DNA of 22,436 bases from Nocardioides sp. (lineage in GTDB: Bacteria; Actinomycetota; Actinomycetes; Propionibacteriales; Nocardioidaceae). Below are positions 1-6,398 of this stretch, piece after piece. The notes below the pieces were generated by a model. It had not been told where the DNA came from and did no database searches. It was given only the letters and a program-made list of their open reading frames with translations. The stretch covers positions 1 to 22,436 of the forward strand of contig DOWL01000240.1 in NCBI GenBank assembly GCA_003519585.1. Direction: 5' to 3'. Both the position numbers and the translations under genes were made by a program. Within the stretch, counting starts at the first letter, position 1. Each line of letters starts with the position of its first letter.

Positions 1-243
1 TGCTTGCCTACCAGTGGGCGATCCTGCACGGGCCGGATCGGCTGGACCCTGACGAGGCCGGCAAGCCCGGTCGGAACCTTCGGCCGATGGCAGGTCCGAC
101 AACCCTTCCCCGGCATCTACCTGTGGCGAGATCCCCACGGCGTCTACTACCTCATCGACCACACCGAACCGCCGGCTCCCAGACGCGGCCTAACTCAGGC
201 GAGCGCGGTTCGGATAGGACGGAAGTGCAGCGACTTCGAATGA
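1..243 (+). pseudogene. Remnant of a DUF222 / 13E12-repeat HNH endonuclease family gene
   Basis: Two pieces of one family appear in different frames. Frame 3 from position 3 reads AYQWAILHGPDRLDPDEAG, which resembles the N-terminal helical part of actinobacterial DUF222 proteins. From about position 79, frame 1 reads GRWQVRQPFPGIYLWRDP followed by HGVYYLIDHT, which resembles the extreme C-terminus after the HNH domain. The several hundred residues normally between them, including the HNH Cys/His motif, are absent. This suggests an internal deletion that left a fused, out-of-frame remnant ending at the TGA at 241-243. The 5' end lies outside the window. Family assignment is from recalled motifs, so it is moderate; the frame change is seen directly. 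Confidence 0.5.
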
Positions 244-270
244 GCCGCTGAGCCCTGCCAACATCTGGCC

Positions 271-1035
271 GTGCTTCTTGCCTACGTCGACGAGTCGGGA
301 GACACCGGAAACCCCATCCTCTCTGGCTCGTCCAGTTTGTTTCGTACTCGGCTGCGTCTTGATCGAGTCGTCCACCTGGGCTGTCGGTTACGACCGCTTG
401 ATCAGCTTCCGACGAGGGGTCAAGACGCATTTCGGCCCACTCATGCGCCAGGAACTCAAGGCCAACTACCTGATCCGCAACGCTGGTGGTCTTCGGCCGC
501 TCGGCCTGTCGCCTAGTCAGCGTGGCCTGATCTACGCATACCACCTCAATCAGCTCGCACGGATTCAGGCCCGGGCGTTCGCGATTGTCGTAGACAAGGC
601 CGCATCTGGCGCGGTTGGTTCGGGATGTCTGGAACTGGCTTGGGGGACGCTCTTGCAGCGTCTCGAGCGCACAACCCATTACGACGAGAACGACCTGATG
701 ATCGTCCATGACGAGGGGGAAGACGCCGCCGTCCGCAAGCTCGTCCGGAGGTCTCGTCGGCATCTGACGGCTGGGAGCTACTTCGGTGGGACGACCTTTC
801 ACAATCCATTCCGTCGCCTGATCGAGGATCCGACCGCACGTTCGTCCCACGAATCGTATTTCTACAGATCGCGGATCTCGTCGCATATGCCGGCTGGCGC
901 ACCTACGTTCCGCCTGGGCCAGGGGCCGCGAAGGTCGTGCCGAGCACCATGTGGAACCAGCTGGGCTCGGCGATACATCGACCGGTCAACAGCCTCTCGC
1001 GCGTCGGCGCGCCCGGAGTTGTTGTTAGAAAGTAG
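271..1035 (+). pseudogene. DUF3800 family protein, broken by two single-base frameshifts
   Basis: The GTG at 271 opens a reading frame with the DUF3800 start LLAYVDESGDTGNP, whose acidic residues belong to the family's RNase H-like fold. Frame 1 is lost near 335-338, where one extra T in AGTTTGTTTCG moves the homologous reading to frame 2 (FVLGCVLIES, then KANYLIRN, LGLSPSQRGLIYAYHL, ARAFAIVVDK, HDEGEDAAVRKLVRRSRRHL). At 863-864 one base is missing between TTC and CAG, and reading returns to frame 1 (LQIADLVAYAGW, then HRPVNSLSRVGAPGVVVRK) to the TAG at 1033-1035. The two changes cancel over the whole length. Frame 1 alone stops at 516. It is either a recent pseudogene or carries two sequencing errors; the neighbouring DUF222 remnant favours real decay. 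The cellular role of the family is not well defined. Confidence 0.8.
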
Positions 1036-1037
1036 AA

Positions 1038-1057
1038 GCCCCCGCCGAAGCGGGGGC
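1038..1057 (+). terminator. Stem-loop just after the DUF3800 stop
   Basis: GCCCCCGC-CGAA-GCGGGGGC forms a perfect 8-bp GC stem with a CGAA tetraloop, starting two bases after the stop at 1033-1035. No T-run follows, which is usual for actinobacterial terminators. It probably ended the DUF3800 transcript. Confidence 0.6.
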
Positions 1058-1071
1058 GGGAAGCGCCTACA

Positions 1072-1087
1072 CCGGCCATAGGGCCGG
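1072..1087 (+). other. Second short stem-loop downstream of DUF3800
   Basis: CCGGCC-ATAG-GGCCGG is a perfect 6-bp stem with a 4-base loop, 14 bases after the first hairpin. It sits in the 140-bp gap before the convergent Rieske gene. It may be part of a bidirectional termination region. No other feature was recognised in 1088-1175. Confidence 0.4.
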
Positions 1088-1175
1088 GTCAGCACTTGCC
1101 ACCAGCATAGCGTGCGCTCTGGCCGAACTCCGCCACCCAGATGAGGCGACGCGCCCAGATCGCGCTTGTCCCTGC

Positions 1176-1592
1176 TCACGCGACGCTGATCTGGTCACCG
1201 TCCACGCTGATCGCGACGTCGGCGAGCCTGTCGGTAGCGGGGCCCTGGGTCACCGAGCCGTCCTCGATCGAGAACCGGCTGCCGTGCAGCGGGCATTCGA
1301 TACCGTCGGAGCCGACGGCATCGAGGGCCGCGCCCTGGTGGGTGCAGACGGCGGTGAACGCCTTGAACTCGCCCGCGCTCGGCTGGGTGAGCACGATGCC
1401 GGCGTCCGAGAGGACGATGCCGCCGCCGACCGGGACCTCGTCGGTGGTGGCGAGTGCGGTGCCGGCCGACGGCAGTCCTGACGCGTCGCCGTCGGTTGCG
1501 TCCGACGAGGAGCCGCAGCCGGCGAGGGCTACGGCGACGCCGAGGAAGCCCAGCCCTTGGAAGACGATGCGCCGGCTGACGAGGTCGGTCAT
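1176..1592 (-). CDS. Rieske [2Fe-2S] lipoprotein with Tat-like signal
   Basis: A 138-residue secreted electron-transfer protein. Residues 1-26 form a signal with twin arginines (RR at 7-8), a hydrophobic stretch and a lipobox LAGC with Cys26. A Ser/Asp/Gly-rich linker follows. The Rieske fold carries the cluster motifs CTHQG (Cys83, His85) and CPLHGS (Cys100, His103), so all four ligands are present. Family knowledge suggests it docks at the outer membrane face as a redox partner; no oxidase subunit lies next to it. The ATG at 1592 was chosen because it gives the Tat signal from the start and has AGGA upstream. A GTG at 1649 would add a tail overlapping the previous gene. It is the last gene of the sigma-factor cluster, 46 bp after its neighbour, and may be co-transcribed. 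Confidence 0.88.
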   Translation of the reverse strand: MTDLVSRRIVFQGLGFLGVAVALAGCGSSSDATDGDASGLPSAGTALATTDEVPVGGGIVLSDAGIVLTQPSAGEFKAFTAVCTHQGAALDAVGSDGIECPLHGSRFSIEDGSVTQGPATDRLADVAISVDGDQISVA

Positions 1593-1638
1593 GGTTCCAT
1601 CCTGGACGATCAACCCATGAGGACCCTGTGAGCCGACT

Positions 1639-2808
1639 TCAGCCGCCACCCTGCGGACGCTTGACGATCACGGTGATCGCGGCTCGGTCCGGTCCGTGGG
1701 CTCGCGTGCCTGGGAGCAGGATCAGGTAGCGGGTCCGTTTCTGGGTCGGCGTCACCTGGAAGGTCACCGTCCCCCCGCTGAGCGTGCCGGTCGCGACCTG
1801 GCCGGCCTTCGTGGCCAGCACGACCCGGTCGCCGTCCTGGCCGCCGACGACCGTGGCCGTGATGGTGACGGTCCCGGGCTCGTCGGTCGGGACCGACGTG
1901 GCCGACACCTGCGGGTGCAGGGTGACCCGCCACCGATCACTCCGGACCCCGCCGGACCGCAGCCGTACGCCGGTGGTCTGGGTCACCGGCGGCAGCACCA
2001 GGGAGATCTGGCCGGTGGCGTCGGTCCGACCGGTGGTCACCACGACCCAGCGGCCGTCGGTGCGCACCTGGAGCGCGACCTTGCGCTTGCGGATCGGCTG
2101 GCCCGTCTCCGAGGTGACCACGCCGGCGAAGACGACCGACTGTCCCGGCTCGACCCGGTGGGTCGAGCCCGAGATGCTCACGGCCCCCACCGGCGAAGGT
2201 CCGACTGCCGGCGGGGGAGTCTCGGTCGGTGTGGCGGAGGGAACCGCCGATGTGGGAGTCGACTCGCTCGTCGGGGCAGCCGTCGGGATCGCGGTGGGAG
2301 AGAGCGTCGTCGGTGACGGCTCGGAGGTCGACGTGCTCGACGGTTCCGGTGATCGCGACGGCTTGGCGGTGTGCGTCGGCGCCGCGGTCGGTGCGTGCGT
2401 CGGGGAGGCCGGCGCCGTCGTCGGCGCACTCGTGGCCGAGGGGGAGGCCGGTACGTCGACGCGGTCGGCCGCGCGATCCGGCCGCTGCTGGTCGGGGGCG
2501 GGCGGCGCGACCGGCCCGAGTGCCCGGTGTGCGAACTCCTGGATCGGGTCCGGCAGGCTCCCGGTGTACGCCGCGGCAGCGCTGCCGCCGACCGCCAGCG
2601 CGACCACGAACGCCGAGCCCGCGCCGACCCTCCGGGCGGTCCGACGGCGGCGCGGCAGCACGATCGGTGCCGCATCCCCGGACGCGCGGGCCTCGCGGAA
2701 CATCGCGACGTACCGCTCCTCGTCGGCCAACTCGTCGGCCGTGCCCGGCGCGCGCAGAGCACGCTCCAAAGACGCCTCGTCGAAGGGCTGCTCAGGAGGC
2801 TGGGTCAT
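1639..2808 (-). CDS. Sigma-factor-linked one-TM protein with P/S/T stalk and Ig-like ectodomain (possible anti-sigma)
   Basis: A 389-residue protein beginning one base after the ECF sigma stop (TGA-C-ATG), so tightly coupled to it. Residues 1-60 are cytoplasmic, with an acidic helix-rich start and a basic RRRRTARR cluster. One membrane helix follows at about 62-82, then YTGSLPDPIQEFAHRALG, a segment I recall from other actinobacterial sigma-linked membrane proteins. Residues about 100-205 are a Pro/Ser/Thr/Ala-rich stalk. The rest is beta-rich, with an Ig-like domain at about 208-300 (VEPGQSVVFAGVV, DGRWVVVTTGRTDATG) and a second beta domain to the C-terminus. The position suggests it senses an outside signal and controls the sigma factor. 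No HxxxCxxC zinc anti-sigma motif is present, so the anti-sigma role is inferred from position and topology. Confidence 0.75.
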   Translation of the reverse strand: MTQPPEQPFDEASLERALRAPGTADELADEERYVAMFREARASGDAAPIVLPRRRRTARRVGAGSAFVVALAVGGSAAAAYTGSLPDPIQEFAHRALGPVAPPAPDQQRPDRAADRVDVPASPSATSAPTTAPASPTHAPTAAPTHTAKPSRSPEPSSTSTSEPSPTTLSPTAIPTAAPTSESTPTSAVPSATPTETPPPAVGPSPVGAVSISGSTHRVEPGQSVVFAGVVTSETGQPIRKRKVALQVRTDGRWVVVTTGRTDATGQISLVLPPVTQTTGVRLRSGGVRSDRWRVTLHPQVSATSVPTDEPGTVTITATVVGGQDGDRVVLATKAGQVATGTLSGGTVTFQVTPTQKRTRYLILLPGTRAHGPDRAAITVIVKRPQGGG

Positions 2809-2809
2809 G

Positions 2810-3385
2810 TCACACCACCTCTCGGGCCGGTCGGGCGTCGGGATGTTGAGCCAGGGTCTGGAGCGCCCGGTGTACGGCGACCCGCACCGCCCCGGGCTTC
2901 TTGTCGACGAGCCGGGCCACGTCGGCCACCTCGAGCCCGGCTACCACGCGGAGCATCACCATCTCGGCCTGCGTGGCCGGCAGGGTCGCGACCAGGTCGA
3001 GTGCGCGGGTCGTCGCGTCGCGCGCCACCGCCTCATCCTCGGCACTCGGGACGAGCTCGCGGGTGGGCAGCTCGGCCGGTTCGCCGACAGGTACGGCGGG
3101 CCGCCGCGCCCGCGCCCGGCCGTGGTCGACCGCGCGGTGTCGCGCGATCGTGAACAGCCAGGCGCGGAACGCCGCCACGTCTCCCTCGAAGCCACCCAGT
3201 CCCTTCACCACGTGCATCCAGGTCTCGGAGGCGACGTCCTCCGGTGCTGGGTCGCCCCGGACGGTGAGGTAGCGCAGCAGGGGAGGGTGGAGAGTCCGCC
3301 ACAGGGTCACGAATGCTGCCTCGTCACCTCTCCGAGCGCCGTCGAGCGCACCGGAGAGGGCATCGGGGACAGCGCTCTGGTCCAG
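2810..3385 (-). CDS. ECF-type RNA polymerase sigma factor, probable CTG start
   Basis: A 191-residue group 4 sigma factor. The sigma2 region carries ARRGDEAAFVTLWRTLHPPL, the DVASETWMHVV helix and WLFTIARHRAVDHGR; the sigma4 region carries LATLPATQAEMVMLRVVAG-type helix-turn-helix sequence (here VATLPATQ...) and KKPGAVRVAVHRAL. Sigma-2 homology continues upstream of the first GTG (3310) through GARRGDEAAF, so that GTG is too late. No ATG, GTG or TTG lies in frame further upstream before CTG at 3385, which is preceded by GGAAGGAG with 6-base spacing. It lies 30 bp after the secreted Ig-repeat gene and one base before the membrane protein gene. It has no large C-terminal extension. Its target promoters and exact ECF group are not known. 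Confidence 0.88.
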   Translation of the reverse strand: MDQSAVPDALSGALDGARRGDEAAFVTLWRTLHPPLLRYLTVRGDPAPEDVASETWMHVVKGLGGFEGDVAAFRAWLFTIARHRAVDHGRARARRPAVPVGEPAELPTRELVPSAEDEAVARDATTRALDLVATLPATQAEMVMLRVVAGLEVADVARLVDKKPGAVRVAVHRALQTLAQHPDARPAREVV

Positions 3386-3391
3386 CGCCGA

Positions 3392-3399
3392 CTCCTTCC
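3392..3399 (-). promoter_or_regulatory. Consensus Shine-Dalgarno that places the sigma start at CTG 3385
   Basis: GGAAGGAG lies on the minus strand 6 bases before CTG 3385. It is the only strong ribosome site upstream of the sigma-2 homology and decides the start. A CTG start on a sigma gene may keep its translation low. Confidence 0.65.
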
Positions 3400-3415
3400 G
3401 ATCCCGTGCCGCGTC

Positions 3416-4477
3416 TCAGCTGACCATGGTCCCGCTGCCGCAGCCTGTGCATACCTTGACCCGGACCGCGGGGCTCGCCCCCGGTGGTACGCCGGCCGAG
3501 TGCCGGACCACGAGCCGGTAGACGGTGCTCACGACGGGGGTGTCGGTGAGGGTCACCGAGCCGTCGGCGGCGGTGAGTCCGGAGGCGACCACCTGCCGCG
3601 AGCCGTGCCGGCCGGTGGGCCGGGCGACGAGGTCGACGGTGGTTCCGGCGAGCGGCTGGCCGGCCAGGCTCGCCACGCCGGAGACCGTCGCGGTCGCACC
3701 GGGATCGATCCACCTCGGGGTCGCCACCGCGGTCACCACGGGCCGGACGGCGATCCGCACGACCCCGCTGTGCGAGGGCCGGAAGACGGGAGTGCCGTCG
3801 AAGCGCAGCCGGTACGCCGATCGGGCGGTCGGTCGCACCTGGAACTGCACGGCGCCGAAGGCGTCGGTGAGCCGCTGGTCCATGACCTGCCACGCGGTTC
3901 GGGCGCCGATCTGCCTGCTCATCAGCGACACCGTGCGGTGCCGGAGGCCGATGCCGTGGGTGCGCAACCGGCCGCGGACGAGGACGCTGCCATCGGCGTC
4001 GACCACGCGATGCGCGGCGCGCACCGAGAGGCTGGTCATGACCCTGCGCGGGTGGTGCTGGTCCACGACGATCCGCACCCGGGCGACGCCGCTGCGGCTC
4101 GGCCGGGTGGCGGCGTCGCCGGCGTAGGTCCAGCGGTACCGCGTGCTGACGGTCGGCGCCACCTCCAGGGCGACCCCGCCGAGGGCGCCGGAGACCGATG
4201 TGCCGACCGGTGTGAAGGAGGTGGCGCCCTGCGCCCGCGCCTCCAGGGTCACGGTCCGACCGCTCGAGTCCTGGCCGCCCCGCACGTGCAGGTCGCCGCG
4301 GATCAGGGTCGTGTCTCCGGCCTCGATGCGAGTATGCGCCACCCGGATCGACAGGGTGCTCCCGTCGAGCGGTGCGGTCGCCGCGTGGGTCGGCGCGCTG
4401 ACGGTGCCCGCGATGGCCGTGGTCAGGGCTGCGGCCGCGACCACCAGGGTCGCCACGCTCGTGCGTCTCCAGCTCAT
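3416..4477 (-). CDS. Secreted protein with three Ig-like repeats
   Basis: A 353-residue exported protein. MSWRRTSVATLVVAAAAL begins a Sec signal with likely cleavage after THA (residue 32). The mature part is three repeats of about 95 residues, at roughly 39-138, 143-240 and 241-340. Each has the plan [I/V]-x-x-G-x(3-5)-[V/I]-x-G near its start, then V-x-L, then DA/DG, then TxYR or SAYR, and in two of them P-S-x-S-G-V. They resemble bacterial Ig-like surface domains. The C-terminus has a CTGC pair; no sortase motif or TM helix is visible, so it is probably released or wall-associated. ATG 4477 was chosen for the signal peptide and the GAGAGGTGG ribosome site. It is the first gene of the sigma cluster, and its repeats resemble the ectodomain encoded two genes downstream. 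Confidence 0.75.
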   Translation of the reverse strand: MSWRRTSVATLVVAAAALTTAIAGTVSAPTHAATAPLDGSTLSIRVAHTRIEAGDTTLIRGDLHVRGGQDSSGRTVTLEARAQGATSFTPVGTSVSGALGGVALEVAPTVSTRYRWTYAGDAATRPSRSGVARVRIVVDQHHPRRVMTSLSVRAAHRVVDADGSVLVRGRLRTHGIGLRHRTVSLMSRQIGARTAWQVMDQRLTDAFGAVQFQVRPTARSAYRLRFDGTPVFRPSHSGVVRIAVRPVVTAVATPRWIDPGATATVSGVASLAGQPLAGTTVDLVARPTGRHGSRQVVASGLTAADGSVTLTDTPVVSTVYRLVVRHSAGVPPGASPAVRVKVCTGCGSGTMVS

Positions 4478-4537
4478 GCTCCACCTCTCGTGTGTGGGGG
4501 ACGGGTGTCCACCCTCCACAGCGACGCGAGCTGCCCC

Positions 4538-4571
4538 AGCGTTACATGGCAGCGTTACTGGGGAGCGTTAC
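4538..4571 (-). repeat. Three AGCGTTAC / GTAACGCT direct repeats at 13-bp spacing upstream of the sigma operon
   Basis: AGCGTTAC on the plus strand (GTAACGCT in the direction of the operon) occurs at 4538-4545, 4551-4558 and 4564-4571, exactly 13 bp apart with variable 5-bp spacers. The array lies 61-94 bp upstream of the ATG at 4477 and its distal copy overlaps the stop of the sulfotransferase gene. It could bind a regulator cooperatively. GTAAC also resembles some ECF -35 elements, with CGTC at 4526-4523 as a possible -10, but the 14-base gap is shorter than usual. Confidence 0.6.
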
Positions 4572-5272
4572 ACCGAGTGCCGGGTCGCGAGCACCGCACG
4601 TACCGCGGCCTCGTCGAACGGCTCGCCGAGCCAGGTGTAGAGGCCGCGCAGCACCAGCGGGTCGGCGACGTAGTCGTTGTAGTGCACGCGGTACGCCGCG
4701 TCGCCCAGCGAGTCGGCCAGCGCCAGCACGCGGGCCTCGACGTGCGGCAGCGCAGCGGCGTTCTCCGGGCTCTTGGCCCACCAGCCACTGCGGACCACCT
4801 CGTCGAGGTTGCGGGTGTTGACCACGAACCGCGCCCCCGGGAACACCTCACGCAGCCACGCGGCGTACTCCTCGACGTCGTCGCGGTACCACCGGATCTC
4901 CTTGAAGCCGGTCACCCGGGTGTCCGCCTTGGGCCTCAGCACCGTGTCGACGACCAGGTCGCGGGTGCGAGCGAGAGAGCGCCGTTCGGGGAAGTCGGCG
5001 GCGCCGTAGAACGGGTGGGTACGGCGCCGAAGCCGCTCGGGCCTCCACTTCCGGCTGCCCTCGGTCAGGGTGCGGTGGAACTCGAACAGATGGTGGAGGG
5101 CGTCCCAGTTCTCGCCCCGGATGAGGTAGCCGGGGATGGCGTTGAGCAGTCCCATCAGCAGCGTCGACCCGGACCGGCCGTAGGTGACCACGAAGACGAA
5201 CTGCAGGTCCGGCCGCTGGTCGGGCTGCGGCCTGGTCACGGCGCCAACCCTAGTTCGGGTGCCCAGGGTCAC
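4568..5272 (-). CDS. Sulfotransferase family protein (PAPS-dependent)
   Basis: A 234-residue cytoplasmic protein. TYGRSGSTLL (about residues 30-39) matches the 5'-phosphosulfate loop and RFVVNTRNLDEVVRSGWW matches the 3'-phosphate site of PAPS sulfotransferases. TGFKEIRW between them is the segment that usually follows the active-site strand. It should transfer sulfate from PAPS to a hydroxyl or amine; the acceptor cannot be read from sequence. The GTG at 5272 overlaps the stop of the LLM gene as GTGA, indicating translational coupling; a GTG at 5239 is an alternative start. The protein is a little shorter than many relatives but complete through both binding motifs. The pairing with an LLM enzyme behind a KstR-type site suggests a lipid or steroid-like acceptor, which is inference. 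Confidence 0.82.
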   Translation of the reverse strand: MTLGTRTRVGAVTRPQPDQRPDLQFVFVVTYGRSGSTLLMGLLNAIPGYLIRGENWDALHHLFEFHRTLTEGSRKWRPERLRRRTHPFYGAADFPERRSLARTRDLVVDTVLRPKADTRVTGFKEIRWYRDDVEEYAAWLREVFPGARFVVNTRNLDEVVRSGWWAKSPENAAALPHVEARVLALADSLGDAAYRVHYNDYVADPLVLRGLYTWLGEPFDEAAVRAVLATRHSV

Positions 5273-6150
5273 TGGCCACAGTCACCGCCCAGTGGAGTCA
5301 TGACGTCGGCGGCGAAGCGCTCCAGGCCGGAGAGCTTCTCCTCCAGCGTCGCCTCGGGTCCCGAGTAGTAGCGCCACGGCATGGTCATGCAGTCGGTGAC
5401 GCCGCCGGCCTCGGCGCGGGCGAAGTGCTCGGGGAGGAACGCATCGGTGAGCGCCACGAAGACCGAGAATTCGCCCGCGGACTCGGCGCTGGCCGCGCGA
5501 ACCTCCGCGAGCCGCTGCGCCCAGCCGATCGCCACGTCCGTGGGGTACATGTCGCCGATCCAACCGTCGTGCCGGGCGGCCCGGGCGAACGCGATCTCCG
5601 AGAGTCCGCCGATGTAGATCGGCACCGGGGCGGTCGGTGTCGGCTCCATGACCAGCCGTGGGGCGTCGTAGAACTCGCCGTGGAACTCGCGCCAGCCCGG
5701 CTCCCACAGCTCCTTGACCAGGGCCAGGCTCTCGTCGGTCCGCCGGCCCCGGGTGCGGAAGGACTGGTCGAGCAGCTCGAACTCCTCCTCACACCAGCCG
5801 ATCCCGACGCCGAGCGCGACCCGGTTGCCGGAGATCACCGCCGCGGTGCCGACGGACTTGGCAACCTGGAACGGGCTCCGGAGCGCCGGCACGTAGACGG
5901 TGGTGACGAACCGGAGGCGGGTGGTGACCGACGACAGTGCGCCGGCCATCACCCACGGGTCCGGCCACTCGGCATCGGGCCCCCACCGCCGGGCGCCGTC
6001 CGGCGTGTACGGGTACGGCGTCCGCAGCGTCTCGAGGTCGACCACGTGGTCGGGCATCGCGAGGCTGTCGTAGCCGAGCCGGTCGGCGGCCCGAGCGATC
6101 GGGACGAGTTGGTCAGTCGGCAGGAAGGCCGTGCTGATCGAGAACCGCAC
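5269..6150 (-). CDS. LLM-class (F420/FMN) oxidoreductase
   Basis: A 293-residue TIM-barrel flavin/F420 oxidoreductase of the luciferase-like superfamily. Visible features are the N-terminal strand MRFSISTAFLPT, SLAMPDHVV, the RLRFVTTVYVPALRSPFQVAK segment, RVALGVGIGWCEEEFELL and VPIYIGGLSEIAFARAARH. The length and layout match the F420-dependent group common in actinobacteria, and fbiC in this window shows the host makes F420; FMN use cannot be excluded. The GTG at 6150 starts just 22 bp from the KstR-like motif, with no strong ribosome site, so a short or leaderless mRNA is possible. It overlaps the sulfotransferase gene by four bases. The substrate is unknown. Confidence 0.85.
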   Translation of the reverse strand: MRFSISTAFLPTDQLVPIARAADRLGYDSLAMPDHVVDLETLRTPYPYTPDGARRWGPDAEWPDPWVMAGALSSVTTRLRFVTTVYVPALRSPFQVAKSVGTAAVISGNRVALGVGIGWCEEEFELLDQSFRTRGRRTDESLALVKELWEPGWREFHGEFYDAPRLVMEPTPTAPVPIYIGGLSEIAFARAARHDGWIGDMYPTDVAIGWAQRLAEVRAASAESAGEFSVFVALTDAFLPEHFARAEAGGVTDCMTMPWRYYSGPEATLEEKLSGLERFAADVMTPLGGDCGQ

Positions 6151-6172
6151 GGCGGCATCGTAGAGCTAGAAC

Positions 6173-6186
6173 TGGAACACGTTCTA
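6173..6186. promoter_or_regulatory. KstR-type operator upstream of the LLM/sulfotransferase pair
   Basis: TGGAACACGTTCTA fits TNNAACNNGTTNNA, the known KstR motif of cholesterol-catabolic actinobacteria, at every fixed position. A wider inverted repeat, CTAGAAC at 6166-6172 and GTTCTAG at 6181-6187, surrounds it. It lies 23 bp upstream of GTG 6150 and 12 bp past the stop of the GPGG gene. Other TetR regulators bind similar sites, so the exact regulator is inferred. Confidence 0.7.
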
Positions 6187-6197
6187 GGAAGAACGGG

Positions 6198-6338
6198 CTA
6201 CTTGAAGATGCTGTAGCCGCCGGGGCCGACGACGAACGCCAAGATGATCAGGATGATCCCCAGGAGGATCTGCCCCCTGAACAGCGACACGATCCCCGCA
6301 ATGCCGATGACGACCGCGAGCAGCCAGATCAGAAACAT
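6198..6338 (-). CDS. GPGG-motif small membrane protein
   Basis: A 46-residue protein with two hydrophobic helices (about 2-20 and 24-38) split by a short FRGQ turn, ending GPGGYSIFK. The GPGG-Y-S-I ending defines a small actinobacterial membrane protein family of unknown function. The ATG at 6338 has GGGAGGGAGAA upstream with good spacing, and the stop is TAG at 6198-6200. It follows the DUF5709 gene on the same strand, separated by two hairpins in about 45 bp. The family motif, ribosome site and topology together make it a secure small gene. Confidence 0.85.
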   Translation of the reverse strand: MFLIWLLAVVIGIAGIVSLFRGQILLGIILIILAFVVGPGGYSIFK

Positions 6339-6355
6339 CAACTTCTCCCTCCCAG

Positions 6356-6398
6356 GACCCATCCGGTGATGGGTCGTGCGGAGGGGTCAGTACCCCTC
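6356..6398 (-). terminator. Two adjacent hairpins between DUF5709 and the GPGG gene
   Basis: In transcript order, GAGGGGT-loop-ACCCCTC (6398-6381) is a 7-bp stem that overlaps the DUF5709 stop at 6389-6387. GACCCATC-ACCG-GATGGGTC (6375-6356) is a perfect 8-bp stem ending a few bases before the GPGG ribosome site. They could reduce read-through or affect access to that site. Confidence 0.5.

Noticed and set aside
1088..1175. A possible tRNA or small RNA downstream of the DUF3800 hairpins
   Set aside because: No cloverleaf, T-loop or further strong stem could be drawn.
3308..3310. GTG as the sigma factor start
   Set aside because: It would cut off the conserved ARRGDEAAF part of sigma region 2 and has no ribosome site.
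3324..4484. A 386-codon frame overlapping the secreted Ig-repeat gene
   Set aside because: It is rich in Arg, Gly and Pro with no signal peptide or domain; the overlapping frame has a signal peptide, repeats and a ribosome site.
4523..4545. A firm ECF promoter call (GTAAC with CGTC)
   Set aside because: The 14-base gap is shorter than the usual 16-17, so it is reported only as a possibility.
1784..5368. A 1194-codon open frame on the plus strand
   Set aside because: It runs antisense to the sigma cluster, the sulfotransferase and part of the LLM gene, shows no recognisable domain and is a product of high GC content.
6151..6158. An ATG upstream of the LLM gene
   Set aside because: It is not in frame with the LLM protein, so the GTG at 6150 is kept.
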